A model generated the notes under the pieces. That model saw nothing but the letters and a program-made list of their open reading frames with translations. It did not search any database and had not been told where the DNA came from. Positions 46,866 to 58,383 of a stretch of 64,000 nt of DNA are shown in pieces. The stretch covers positions 806,001 through 870,000 of the forward strand of contig CM055607.1 of assembly GCA_029379385.1 (NCBI GenBank). The letters run 5' to 3'. Made by a program: the position numbers and the translations under genes. How positions within the stretch are numbered: the first letter of the stretch is position 1; each line of letters starts with the position of its first letter. This DNA is from Quillaja saponaria (Eukaryota > Streptophyta > Magnoliopsida > Fabales > Quillajaceae).

Positions 46866-49800
46866 CTAAGAATTGCGTTCAATTCCCACAAGCAATTGCA
46901 GAAATTACTTAATCTTTCTTAAAAAATATTCAACTTTCTCAGTCATTATACATAGACTACCGAAGTTCAGTCACAAAGCTCGAACCAAATCAAATCTTTT
47001 GCTTGTAAAAATTAGTCAATAAGAGACAGACGCAGATCAGAAACGAGACAGACATTTGCGTACATCAAAGCAATAGCAGTGAAAATCTATCTTAAGGTTC
47101 AGTAAGAAAGCACCAAAATGAAAACTTCAACAAAAATGGGAAAATAATAAATTTCACATGCTGGTCCCAAGTAGCAGCTCAAATGTGTTTGTGCTTGTGT
47201 TTCAGTTATAGAAAGAGAGAGTGGCAGTACCAGTTCCAACCTCCAAGGATGCATGAACGGAAGGAGAAAAAATGATGAAAGTTGATAGACAACAAAAGAA
47301 AAGGAAATTACAGTATATCGCCGTTTGATTCCCAAGAAAAGGAATGAAAGAAATTCAGAAATTCAGAAACCTTCCCACCTAAGCTTAGTGCAGATTTGAG
47401 TTAAAAGCTTCATTTTCCCAGGAAACAAACAGAAACCCTCAGAGCCGATCAAAATTGACTGTGTCGGTCCTTATATTTTGTTTGATATTTTATTTTTTTA
47501 ACATACATATATCTCTTCTAACATATTAAAATCATTCAAATACAATTTTAAAATTTGATTTATATATTATTTTAATTTTAATAATATCATACAAAACTAA
47601 ATTAGTCTAATAAAATAAAAATTATATGTTTCTCTCAATAATAGGAATATTTAAAATATTTTTTTAATTTTTTAGAGTTTAAATTTAATTATTTTTTTAT
47701 GTTTAAGTTTCATGAGAAATTTGTAATTAACATAATCTAAGGGAGATTGAGGTAAATATTTTTTTATAATAATATTTGTTTTTTTTTTTTTTACAGAAAA
47801 GGAAGTTGAATAATATAGTTGGCTCCCTGCTCATCCCAACTTTTAAGGCCTCAAAAGAAGACATTAATGCAAATGTGTGCTCAAGGGCTTAAAAGTACTT
47901 CAATCGAAAGCCCTAGCTCTATGACTCTTATCTCCTTATTTTGCCCAAAATCAGGGGCACGTGGAAGTGGATAAGTCAAATAACTTTCATGTCCAAATCA
48001 AGTTCTACTTGTACCAAAAAATAAATAAAAATTCAAGTTTTACTTTAAATTTCCAAATCCTTTTCCAATCCTAGGAAATGCTTTTCTATTTTTCTCTCAT
48101 GCTTCTCTTCTTTGAAAGTAGCCTGCATTTCTTTAAAAATAAATATAGATTTTAAATATATAAATTATGATGCTATTACTTTCAGATTAAATTATTTTTA
48201 TAATAGATCTTGAGTCCCTCATTATTCTTCTCCATTAATTTTTACAAGAGTTTTGATGAGATTGATTTAATTTATTTATTATGATATAAAATAATATTAT
48301 ATAAGAAATAATATTTATATCGCTACAACACCTGTATTAAAAATTTCTTTTCCAAAATAATTGATCATTGATTGTGACAATTTTTATGTTATACTTAAGA
48401 ATTGAGATAAAATTTGTTTTTTAAGTAAAAGAACGAAATTAAAATTCATGTTGTAAGTATAAATCTAATTAGAATTTTTCTTTTTTATCTCTTTTTTGTT
48501 TTTTGAAGAACCGTTAGACTTATTCATCAATAATAATCTTTGATTTACTCTAAAAAAATAAAAAATTCAAATCAATTATTCCGTCAAGTTGATTAAATAG
48601 TCCATCTATTTAAATAAAGTTAAATTTTTTTAGAAGAAATAATCCACTCATTTAGCTATTATTTAGGATACCTTATTCAAAAAAGTAGGACCACTGATTC
48701 TCTTGTTTACTGTAGTTTGGTTCTCTATGTTTATAGCAAATTGGTCCATTATTTTAAATAATCGGACGATACCTCAATTATTGAAGTTAAATTATTTGAA
48801 AAATATACTAAAAAAAAAATACCTACACCAAAGAATGGCCCAACGAAAGGATAACATGTCTAATTGTCACGAGAGCACAAGATCAGAGATGGGTGATTGG
48901 GTGTTGGTGACAAAAAATCAAGATTCTTTTCGTTTTCACTTAAATTAATGAGCTTATTGCTTTTATTTCATGAAATTTCGGCTTTCTGACATTTTTATCT
49001 AAACGGACAAATTGTATCCATAACAAATGTGTATTTTTTTTGTTGAAATAATTATAATTACTAGAAAATAATTTTGTCTTTTCAAATAATTTAACATTTT
49101 TATATCCCGTATAATTTTTGGACGGACTTTTTGAAACAATACCTCGAAATAAATTTTAATTTGTTGGTTGTGATGATTTTAAAATTTCAATCATGCTTAA
49201 AATAACACACAACAAACGAACTAAAATTTCGATTAGACCCTCTCGTGGAATACAAGGAAATTAGTGCATACGCTTCACACTACTTGTCTTGTATCGAGGA
49301 CGATTAGCCCAACTTACACTTGGTTGCTGTTCAGTCTGCACACAATGAAAGACTCACTAAGTAGTTGACAAGGGTCACGAACACATAGCACCCTAAAGAG
49401 ACTCGCCTAGGGGTTAATTCCATAACATCTTGATTCTTGAATGGTGAGATGAATACCAACTTTGCTTGGGGAAGCCTGTTGATCACTTGAGCTGTGGCCG
49501 TAATACAGAATGGTGTAGCTGAGAGGAAGAATAGACATGTTGCCTAGATTTTTCCAAATATGAACATGCCAATTGAAGTGAGCCATTTCATTTCATTGTG
49601 TGTGCTAGATGCGAATTTTCAAACTGTAGCTTCTAAAGTGGTATGACTCGTCATATTGAGTCTTGCTTCTGACCATCCTGAGATATAAAGTGAGTCTTTC
49701 ACATAAACCACCCCCAAAGCTACTTTGTTTGCGTGATCAATCCCAATTGACTCATAAACTAACTCAGCAAGTCGAGTAATCAAGATATAGAAGCTAGATG

Positions 49801-49884
49801 ATGACCTTGCAGCCGTGTCATTACTGTTTACATCTCTCACTTGACAAGTGGTAATGAGCAAATAGGTCTACAAGCTGACATTTT
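46866..49884. other. Spacer between the two GT47 genes
   Basis: About 3.0 kb. 46866-47460 is the leader and promoter of GT47 copy A (minus strand). 47460-48800 is very AT-rich. From about 49240 to 49880 base composition is more balanced, with a 69-codon ATG-initiated minus-strand frame in 49619-49861 that I cannot assign. No GT47-derived fragment was recognised in the spacer. Confidence 0.5.
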
Positions 49885-52800
49885 TTAGGTCATATGAAAA
49901 ACTCTATTGTACCAAACAGAGTGAAGAATCATATGAAATATGTCATACATAACAGGCTTTTTGTGCCAAAGGAAATGTTGCTGCACCATTTTTACTCCCA
50001 TCTGCATCATCAGATACTTCTCTTCTGGGATTGACAGAAGAATGTTTCTCAGATTAGGGATGTCTCTTTCTCGAACAAATACTGAAAATGCTTCCCACTC
50101 CAATACCTCAAAGAAGGGAGGGACATAATTATCTGATATGAGAACTGGCACACACTCAGAGAAAATGGCTTCAACTACTCTTGGGGTGTAAACCTCATAA
50201 CCCCTAGCACATATACAATACTTGCTGCTCTTCATGTGCTCCATGTAAATTCTTTTACCCTCAATATCACGGGGCATTGGGCCAGAAATTTTCATGTCCA
50301 ATTCTTTATTCTCCCAGTACTTTAGCAGTATTGGTCGGAGATAACCATGCAAACTCCCTGCAAAGAAGGCCAGAAACGGCCTTTTGGAAGGAGGATTTCC
50401 TCCTAGACCTCTTAGTGGATCCTCCATAGAACGTATATATGTAGCTGGTAGACTAGTGTCTTTGCCTATTTTGAAGCCTTTAGCAACGTTAGCATTGCAA
50501 AGAGCTCTGATGCAACTATTCATTTGCTTCCTCGTGATTTTTGAGGCCTGCATTGAATATACCACAAGAGTTTACTCAAAACATACAATATTGTAAAGCT
50601 ATTTTATAATCTGATTTAACAAGATGACAAAAGGTTAAACAGAGTTAGGTTCAGAGCCCTCCCCCCAGAAACATGAAACCACAACAAATAATTTACCGGA
50701 GTTCCCACAGAAAAAGGCTATGCCAGCATAATCTCAACAAACAAAGCTCTCAAACCAATGCATGTGAACTTGGTAAGCATATATGACAAATTCACATGCA
50801 CATTTTGTATAAAACCTTTGCGATGCACTAGCACTTCATAGGCTTACAGATACATAAATCATATATCTATGCCTGTTACATCCTGGTTTCTCTCTTCTTG
50901 AACCAGTAGTATGACCGGTGAAGATTTCTGTGATGGTGAGGATGGAACAGTCACTCACAAGTTGTTGTTTTAAAAAAATAAAATATTACATATTCGCGAA
51001 GGACTTGGGATAACATCAATCTATAAGAGAACTTTTAATCAGAATAATGCACAGGAAGCATACCCAATCATGACAGGCAACAAGAAAATGATCTGCTCCT
51101 CCAGTTCTGTTCCAGAAACGATATTTTCTTGCAATTAACTCCACATATCGGTTCAGATACTGCTCTAAGTCATCCCTACCATGAAAGTTTTGTCCAGAAA
51201 GTGTTACTCTTAGCATCTTTGAACTGAAGGGTAAGTAAAATAAATGAGCTTTTCTGGGGTCCTTGACAAGGAATTTTTTGTTTCCTTCCATTAGTTTCAT
51301 AAACCACCCTTCTGACGCATAAAGTCCTCTCATCTTTGGCTGATGGAAAATAGGTTTTTCTCCTTCTCTATAGATATAAACTTTGAGAATGCGCTCCATC
51401 AGTTCATAACTCCTGGAAAAAAAGGAAATGTATAAAAGTTCTAGCTATAGCAAAAAGGTCAGGGATAAGCTGTCTAGCAAGAACAGAGGCATCTTTTAAG
51501 AGCAAGGATGGAATTTTCTACGGCAAGGTTGGTGCAGGTGCAATAATGTTATTAATGTACAAATTTAGAAGTCTAGTACTTACAGCAACAATAAAAGTTC
51601 CACACCTATTGTACATATAAAGCACTTCCCCAGTCTAACAAAATTATACATGTTAACATCAAAATAGTAAATAATAAATTGCTGGTGAATGCATAAAGAA
51701 TATTTCATAATGCATTAGACTGTATGACTAAGATATTTTTTTTCTACCTTTTAAACATCGAAACATTTCTGAAAACTGACGCATAAAGTCCTGAACAGTT
51801 CCTTATGATTGGGGCATTCTCGATCTCCAGTTTTGCAGACAGGAGTTCCCGGTCACGTACAGAAAACCATTTTGGTCTCTATCACCAATAAAGGAATAAA
51901 TGAATATAGATATCTAAACTCCTAATTGTTGAAATTGGAATTTGGAACAACAAAGCTTACCATAGAATGAGAAGAACTAGGGCTCTGAAGCAGTAGTGAC
52001 CTCATCTGGGTTACTGACATTGGCTGCATCACCACTTTCTTTGATTTGGATGCAGTTATCGTTTCAGATTTATTGTTCAAGATTGTGGAAATATTTTGCA
52101 GTAGCTCAGTCTTCTCATCTTTAGGTTGTATTTTCAAAGTTTCCCTTTCATTGTCCACTGGGGATATGTTGGCACTAATTAATTCTGATGACCTTAAATC
52201 AGCATCCGAAATCATTTCTGATACAACTTGTATGTTACCAGCCTGGTTTGGAATGATACCCGATGCTAAACTTTTATTTGCTTCAGTGTTGTTGGGTGTG
52301 CCATAACTGGTATGCATTACTTTAATCCGCTCTAGAAGACTGTGCACAAACTCTTCAGATCCTTTTTGAGTGAAATTGTCAATAGTGCCACTATGATTTT
52401 CCACTTTGAAACTGTTACCAAAGTGGTCACCCTTCACAGATGTGAAGCCCTTGCTAGTTATGCTGACACCATCAGATAATAATTCAAAATCTATATCTGT
52501 TTCAATTGTATCATTCTCATGAGCTGCTGCTTCCTCCAAAGTAGATGAATAATTAACATCATGCACCCCATTAACTACATTAGATTTCTTTGGTTCCAAA
52601 TTTCTTGTAGTTGTAGTGGTGGCATTCCCAACCAGCAATGCTATTGAACTCTTGTCAGCAGGCAATAAAGAAAGAGTTCTCCCTGGAAGAAGTGTAGCAC
52701 ATTGGAAAACAACTATGACAGCAATTAACATGCCAAAAATTAACAGCAATCTCCGAAATCTGACATGACAAATCCCCTGGCCTAGAACAGAGATATCCAT
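49885..52800 (-). CDS. GT47 exostosin-like glycosyltransferase, tandem copy B
   Basis: Four exons in transcript order: 52800-51961, 51878-51748, 51412-51064, 50547-49885. The sum is 1983 nt, 660 aa. The layout matches copy A: a signal anchor at about 18-38 (LLLIFGMLIAVIVVFQCATL), a long divergent stem (40-280) and the exostosin domain (about 328-610). Exons 2 and 3 are exactly the same length (131 and 349 nt) and phase as in copy A, and the catalytic region is strongly similar (GLYASEGWFMKLMEGNKKF, WNRTGGADHFLVACHDW, KYCICARGYEVYTPRVVEAI, PVLISDNYVPPFFEVL). The stems share almost nothing beyond composition. A Golgi location and cell-wall glycan synthesis are likely from the family; substrate is unknown. 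The first ATG directly precedes the basic N-terminal segment and anchor, as expected of a type II protein. Confidence 0.92.
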
Positions 52801-53685
52801 TCACAATAATGCAAAAGTCGATCAAGTATATCAAGTACACTTAGACATCATCACAGGGGCCTAGAAGTTCTATGCGAGCACCTGAAAAGACAGATGCATA
52901 GCAAAAGAGAGGAATTAGACAGAGTCAATAGTTTTGTAAGACACCTATCCTAATGAGTAATGACACAGAGAAAAGATCATGCTAAATTATGGGAGCTGTA
53001 CCCAATTAATAATTACAACATATTGGTTGTACCCAAAAAAGAAATTATCTTTCTTATAGAAAGTAGAAATAAAAGATTCTATTCTCCATAATTAAGCAAT
53101 TTCCATCCGAAGAAATCAAGTAGAGGGAGTCTAGAAAGCACCCATAAATGAATCCAGTGTCAGTCGTGTGCTAAACAGCTGAAGCTACTGAAAGTTCTAA
53201 AACAAACCAAGCCCACTCAAGATGACGACAACGATGAACCAGAAATTGAAACAATTTAAAAGTAGAAAAAGTGTTTGAAAAATTTTCTTTTTTTCCTTTA
53301 CGTCTAAAATTTCTAAAAAATCGAATTTTTATTGAAAAAGGAATATCAAAGTCAGCAAGGAACAGTACCAATGGATTTTGGACTCGCAACATTTCTTTTA
53401 GCAAGCACTGAGCATAATAATAGGTACTGGGATCAGCTTCTGCTTCTTCTTCTCTTGCTGGGTTTTCATTTCACTAGTCATTTTTTATTAGCTCGGACCA
53501 GAAAAATTATTACTTCAAAGCCATTAAGACAAGAAGAGATTGTCCAAAATATCCTCAACCAAAACGCTGTCGCTTGGATTATAATTCCTAAAATACCCTT
53601 GGTGCCACCAGCTGCTTTCTACAGCACTCGGAGCAACTTCAAAAAAATCCACCGGAGAAATGCAAAGCAATTTATCTTGTTAGTG
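52801..53685. other. Upstream region of GT47 copy B, reaching the CAF1 pseudogene
   Basis: About 0.9 kb of divergent intergenic DNA. The left half should hold the GT47 copy B leader and promoter. A GC-richer stretch at 53500-53685 precedes the pseudogene start and may be its former leader. No other gene is seen. Confidence 0.4.
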
Positions 53686-55376
53686 ATGGCGCTAAAATTA
53701 CCGGTCCGGTTGTCAATTTCGCTTCGCGCCACCGTTAATCCCGAATCGGAATTCTACCCAGCAGCATAGTCCACCAATGGAGATTCCATTTTTTCGGTGG
53801 AACAACGCCAACGCTGAGAAATTCAGCAAGAAGAGAAGAACCCGGCAATCAATTGAGGGAGAAATACTCCGCGAGCGGCGGTTCAACTCCGCCACTATGA
53901 TAGCTAATATTGATGACAGTACCAACCCCACTTCCTCTACAGAAACATTCAGGTCCGTCGGTACACCTTCCACTCCTTCTAGTACTTCAATCCCTGGCAA
54001 AAAAATCGAAACACTACAAAAACCCGGAACCCAAAATCGATTCACATCCAGCATTTAGGTTTTCCAAGGCACCCAGTGCCAAATATAGACCCGTTGGTAC
54101 ACCAGCTAATGCTACTATTAGCGAGGATGGAGTTTCCAATGTGATAGATGGTGCCCCATTTGAATTCAAGTACAGCTACACTGAGGCCCCAAAAGTGAAG
54201 CCAATAAAGATGGGGTAACCGCCTTTTATGCAGTTTGGGGCTAGCAATATGCCGCGGCCATAGACCGGACGGGCCTCATTGCCGCCAAGCGAGAAGAAGC
54301 TAAAGGCGTTTGACTCGGTTGTGTTGTCTCCTTCCGGGTCTTGTTCCTTGTGTACCAATTTCATTTGAAAAGGAATATATACTAATTTGGAGAGGAAAAA
54401 ATTGGAAATCGTCCATCCCAAATCTAGAAGATGGTTGTAGTGAAGCCAAAAAACTATTGATGATGAAACTTCTATTGTACTGCCTTCAGATGGCAAAGAA
54501 GTGTCAACTTCATGTGGAGCAATGAACTCAGTTAAGGATGTCTATGTCGAAAAGTTGATGCTTAGTATTTCTTTCAATTCTGAGGATGTTGATTTAAATG
54601 CACTTGAGGTAGCAAACCCCATTGAATATTGCAAGCCATTGGTATCTATTGGTACTGTTGCAAATCCAACTATTACAAAAACACATGCACGTGAAACGGA
54701 TGTCAGTGACCGTTGTTCTGGGTTAGAACCTAGCAGGAGCACGTAGGAAAGTGCAACCATATCAAATAGTAATAGGCTATAGCTATGCCAAAAATCCTTC
54801 AGAAGAAACCAATGATGGACATAGTGCCACTGGATGACAGAGGCTGCAGCAGTGGACTTCCTACAAGTATCACTATACAACTATACAAGGAACTGGGGAA
54901 GATTCTAATAATATGATGGAAGCACGTATAGTGTCGCCTGGAACTCGTGAGTCGTGACAAGTTGATAGAGGTTTCAGAAGCAGTGGAAAATGCTAGTGAG
55001 TCAGCAAGGTCAAATGCTTCTTGTTTGGAAGGAGTTCTATCACTACTAAAGCAAACTGTTGACTGAGGCAGTACACCTGTTTGAAGTGATGATTCTTTGG
55101 ATGCTAACATTATCTATCAGCAGACAGTTGTTTTCACCAAATCTGCTCCATAGGAAAGTTGTTTAGGCGTCAACCTAGGAAAGTTGCGGTGCAAAAAAGT
55201 GAGAAGCTAGAAGGTGCAGATTTGCAGATGAAAGAAATTACAACCGTCTCCAAGAAGAGAGAAAGTGAGAAGAAGAGTTCTAATATTGAAAAATCGAGAG
55301 GGTTTAATGAACAATATATGAATGTGTACAACGGGGAAGCCAGAAAGTTGATGAACTGGCAAAACTTTTAGCTTGA
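53686..55376 (+). pseudogene. Decayed, internally deleted copy of CRS2-associated factor 1 (CAF1, chloroplast group II intron splicing factor)
   Basis: The copy starts MALKLPVRLSISLRATVNPE and hits a stop at 53767. Similarity continues in other frames: FFRWNNANAEKF with SIPGKK (53777-54005), then YRPVGTPANATISEDGVSNV and APFEFKYSYTEAPKVKPIK (to 54215), then PFMQFGASNMPRP-stop-TGR, where an expected Trp is TAG, and PPSEKKLKAFDS. At about 54338 it jumps directly to LVPCVPISFEKEYILIWRGK, which in intact CAF1 ends the second CRM domain. Roughly 250 residues, including most of both CRM RNA-binding domains, are therefore missing. Further shifts occur near 54465, and the copy ends with VDELAKLLA-stop at 55374-55376. 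Intact CAF1 is imported into plastids and acts with CRS2 on group II introns. With several frameshifts, stops and no CRM domains this copy cannot encode that factor. No poly-A tail or direct repeats show that it is a retrocopy. Confidence 0.85.
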
Positions 55377-55800
55377 TTAGAGCTACACTGCTGAGTATTG
55401 ACATTATCATGCATAACATATTTGTAGCATATTCGAACCTATTAGTATTACAAGTTTTAAAACAATATGCTGCCATACTTATGGCTCGCGATATCTTTTT
55501 CAGTCTCGGATTTGGGCTGGACTTTATATATTATCTTATTGTGGTAGGCATTGTAGAACTTTTTCTTAATTATCAGGTGTCATCTAAGTTAAAACTTGTT
55601 GCTGAGACCGAATTTGTCTTCCCTCTAATTGCAAGTTACACTATTTGTCAGAAAAGTAGAAAGTAAAGGAGAAGAGTAATGCCTATCAGGCGAAAGCTAC
55701 ACTGTAGAGTTTCCTTTTATTTATACTTTTATAGCAATGCGATGGAACAAATTAAAAGGAAACAAATGTCAACATTTTTTATCATGTGTTTTGGGAGAAT
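55377..55800. other. Region between the CAF1 pseudogene and the STP14-like 3' end
   Basis: 424 bp with no recognisable coding sequence. The part nearest 55800 should be the 3' UTR of the sugar transporter on the minus strand. Confidence 0.4.
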
Positions 55801-58383
55801 CTAAGCTTGAGTTCCTGGCTTCCCATTTGATTCATCTTCCTCGTCACGTACTATGTTTTTCCAGAACCAATGTTCTTTCCAGAGGAGATGTATCTCCTCT
55901 ATTGGGATTTGCTTTGTTTCAGGCAAGAGAAAATATATGAAGCTGCTCATGATGAAAATTAAGCCTGCGAACAGCAAGAAGATTCCGTATCGCAGATGGC
56001 AAAGTGACACAAGGAAACACTGTGCTATTAGTGCAGTAAAGAGGAGGTTGACACAGACCACAATACTCTGGCCAGCTGACCTTGTCTCCAGGGGAAAGAG
56101 CTCACTTGGAACCAGCCACCCCAATGGTCCCCAAGATCTTCCATATGCCAAGACATACATGAAAATCACAACAACAAGGAAAATGCCAATCCCCTTGGGC
56201 AGTTCTTCGCCTTGTCCAAACTTCAGCGCTAGAGTTATGGCCACGGCCACCTGCAGAATTAAACAATGGGGTAAGCATTTGAAGCAACTTTAAGTTGCAA
56301 TTTGCGTTTTAAGACTTTAAGAAAAATAGTATGTAAATCCAAGTTACCATAGCACATATCATTTCAAAACCAGCCTCCAGGAAGAATGCTCTTCTACCAA
56401 ACTTATCAACAAAAGCCATCGATATGAATGCAGCAACAAGAAGTGCAACACTTGTTATAACAGATGAATATAGAGCTGCCCCTGAACCAAAACCCAAGCT
56501 CTGAAAGATGACGGGAGCATAGAAGAGGATGGAGTTATTGCCTGTGAGCTGCTGGAATGCCGGTATACCCAAGGCTCCAATTACTAATTGGGGACGATTC
56601 TTCTTTTTGAGGAGATTCCTGAAAGGGTTCTTTACAGCTCTTGCTGCATTGCTTGCATCAATAAGATCTTCAAATTCAGCATCAACGTTGGTGGTGCCTC
56701 TAACTTTCTCCAATACCTTTCTTCCTTCTTCCAATCTGCCTTGTTCAACAAGACTGTTAGGTGTCTCAGGAAGAAAAAGACCTCCTACAAACATGAGAGT
56801 TGCAGGCACTGCAGCTAAACCGAGAGATAATCTCCATCCCCATGGATGGATTTTATCAGTTCCATAATTGATCAGGTTTGCTATCAGGATTCCAAGGCAG
56901 GTTGTAACTTGAAATAGTTGGTTGAATGTTCCTCTGTTTTTCGCAGGAGCCATTTCTGAGAGATACAATGGGACTGCCTGTATAAAGAGAAGAAGTTTAG
57001 TAAATCAGGAAGCAGCCGTTATTTGTTCTCTATTCTACATGTTCTTATAGTATCATTTTCTCTTGGAGCTTTTTACTTACTTGGTTGCCAAATCCAATGC
57101 CTATACCGAGGAAGATTCGTCCAATTATTAACATAGAAATGTTGACAGCAGCAGCATTGAGGACAGCTCCGAAGAAGAAGCTAATTGATCCAACAATAAT
57201 ACTAGCTCTTCTCCCTTTGCTTCTGGTTACATGGGAAGCTGCAAATGTGGAGATGAGGCCGGCAAAGTATAGGGAGGATGTGAACAGTGTCAGAATCTGG
57301 TTGTCATATTTACAGTAATCAGTCTCTTGGAGATGCATTTGTTTCCTTCTATACACTTTTGGAAAGAATTCCTTCAGGAAATCATCCATGGAAGTCACTC
57401 CACCTGAAATTAGCAAATATAGCTCAATTCCATTTGAGAACATCAAACAGTATTAATGCAAATAAGACTGGTAGTAACTTCAGGTGATTCAGGTGTGCTA
57501 TTTTCCACATGTTGTCCCCTTAATTTCTTTTTCATTGATTTTATATGTTTCTCATTATAATGACAAATAGAACTTTATGAGTGAAAGATATATTTAGCAC
57601 TTTATGATTGCTTGTTATAAAGTTATGTATAGAAGTTGGGCTAGAAAAAGAGAAATTATTAAAACAGGCTAAATTTCTGTTGAAAATAAGTGTTTGTTCA
57701 GTTTTCGGAATTCCTGTTTATAATGAACTGTATGAAGCACTTAATTCTAGCCTACTTTCTGGGAAATGGAAAAGAAAAAAAGGTGAGGCCCGAAACTATT
57801 TCCTGTTAGTTTGTAGAATTTCAGTTGGACGATCCAATAGTGAACACCAGAAAATGAGCCTAACTAGTAAGACTAAGGTCGTCTACTTTGTATTCAACTA
57901 CGCAAACGTCTGCAAGTTCTTGGGGCTTTCTCAGTTTCAAGAAATTCAAAGTGAACCTCCAACTAAGAAAAGAAAGAATTTCTGCGGTGATATGTTTTAA
58001 TAATCATATTTAAAAATAATGTCACTGTCATCAACAATAAGTTGGTGATACTAATTTTTTAACGAAGTCATCAGCAACAACAAGTGGGCATGATTTTTAT
58101 GGTTAGAATTCAATCTTAGAAACCATGACAGGTAAATGAATTTGATGAAAATTTACACCATGAACTGAGAATCAGTAATCACCCCGATCATAGAACAGTT
58201 ATTGCTTAACATCTAAACAGCTAGCAGAGATCAGAACTCACCTGAAACACCAAGATCATAGCCAAACAGGGACCCACCAAGGGCTGCAACTATGCAAGCA
58301 AAGACGAAATACCCTGTAATTTTATGCTCATAGAGATGAGCCCTCTTAGCAGTACCTTCACCGGTGAATCCTCCACCTGCCAT
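55801..58383 (-). CDS. STP14-like hexose/H+ symporter (sugar transport protein, MFS)
   Basis: Four exons in transcript order: 58383-58242, 57403-57081, 56977-56348, 56250-55801. The sum is 1545 nt, 514 aa, the normal length. It is a plasma-membrane 12-helix major facilitator that imports a monosaccharide with a proton. Visible family signatures: GYDLGVSGGVTSMDDF in helix 1 with Asp43, the likely proton-binding residue, GRR in the 2-3 loop (111-113), VPLYLSEMAP, PETPNSLVEQG after helix 6, QQLTG in helix 7 (297-301), DKFGRR (346-351) and PETKQIPIEE at the end. Cys78 and Cys449 match the pair that forms the lid disulfide in STP10. The N-terminus KRAHLYEHKIT and the DDFLKEFFPKVYRRKQMH segment resemble STP14, a galactose carrier in Arabidopsis; substrate preference here is inferred. 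Intron 1 (838 bp) carries an open frame on the other strand that I regard as chance. Confidence 0.94.

Noticed and set aside
53332..53685. Open frame running into the CAF1 pseudogene start
   Set aside because: The recognisable CAF1 start MALKLPVRLS is at 53686; the upstream part is most likely former leader.
57608..58000. 130-codon plus-strand frame inside STP14-like intron 1
   Set aside because: Starts at a non-ATG codon, matches no family, and lies in an intron of the opposite strand.
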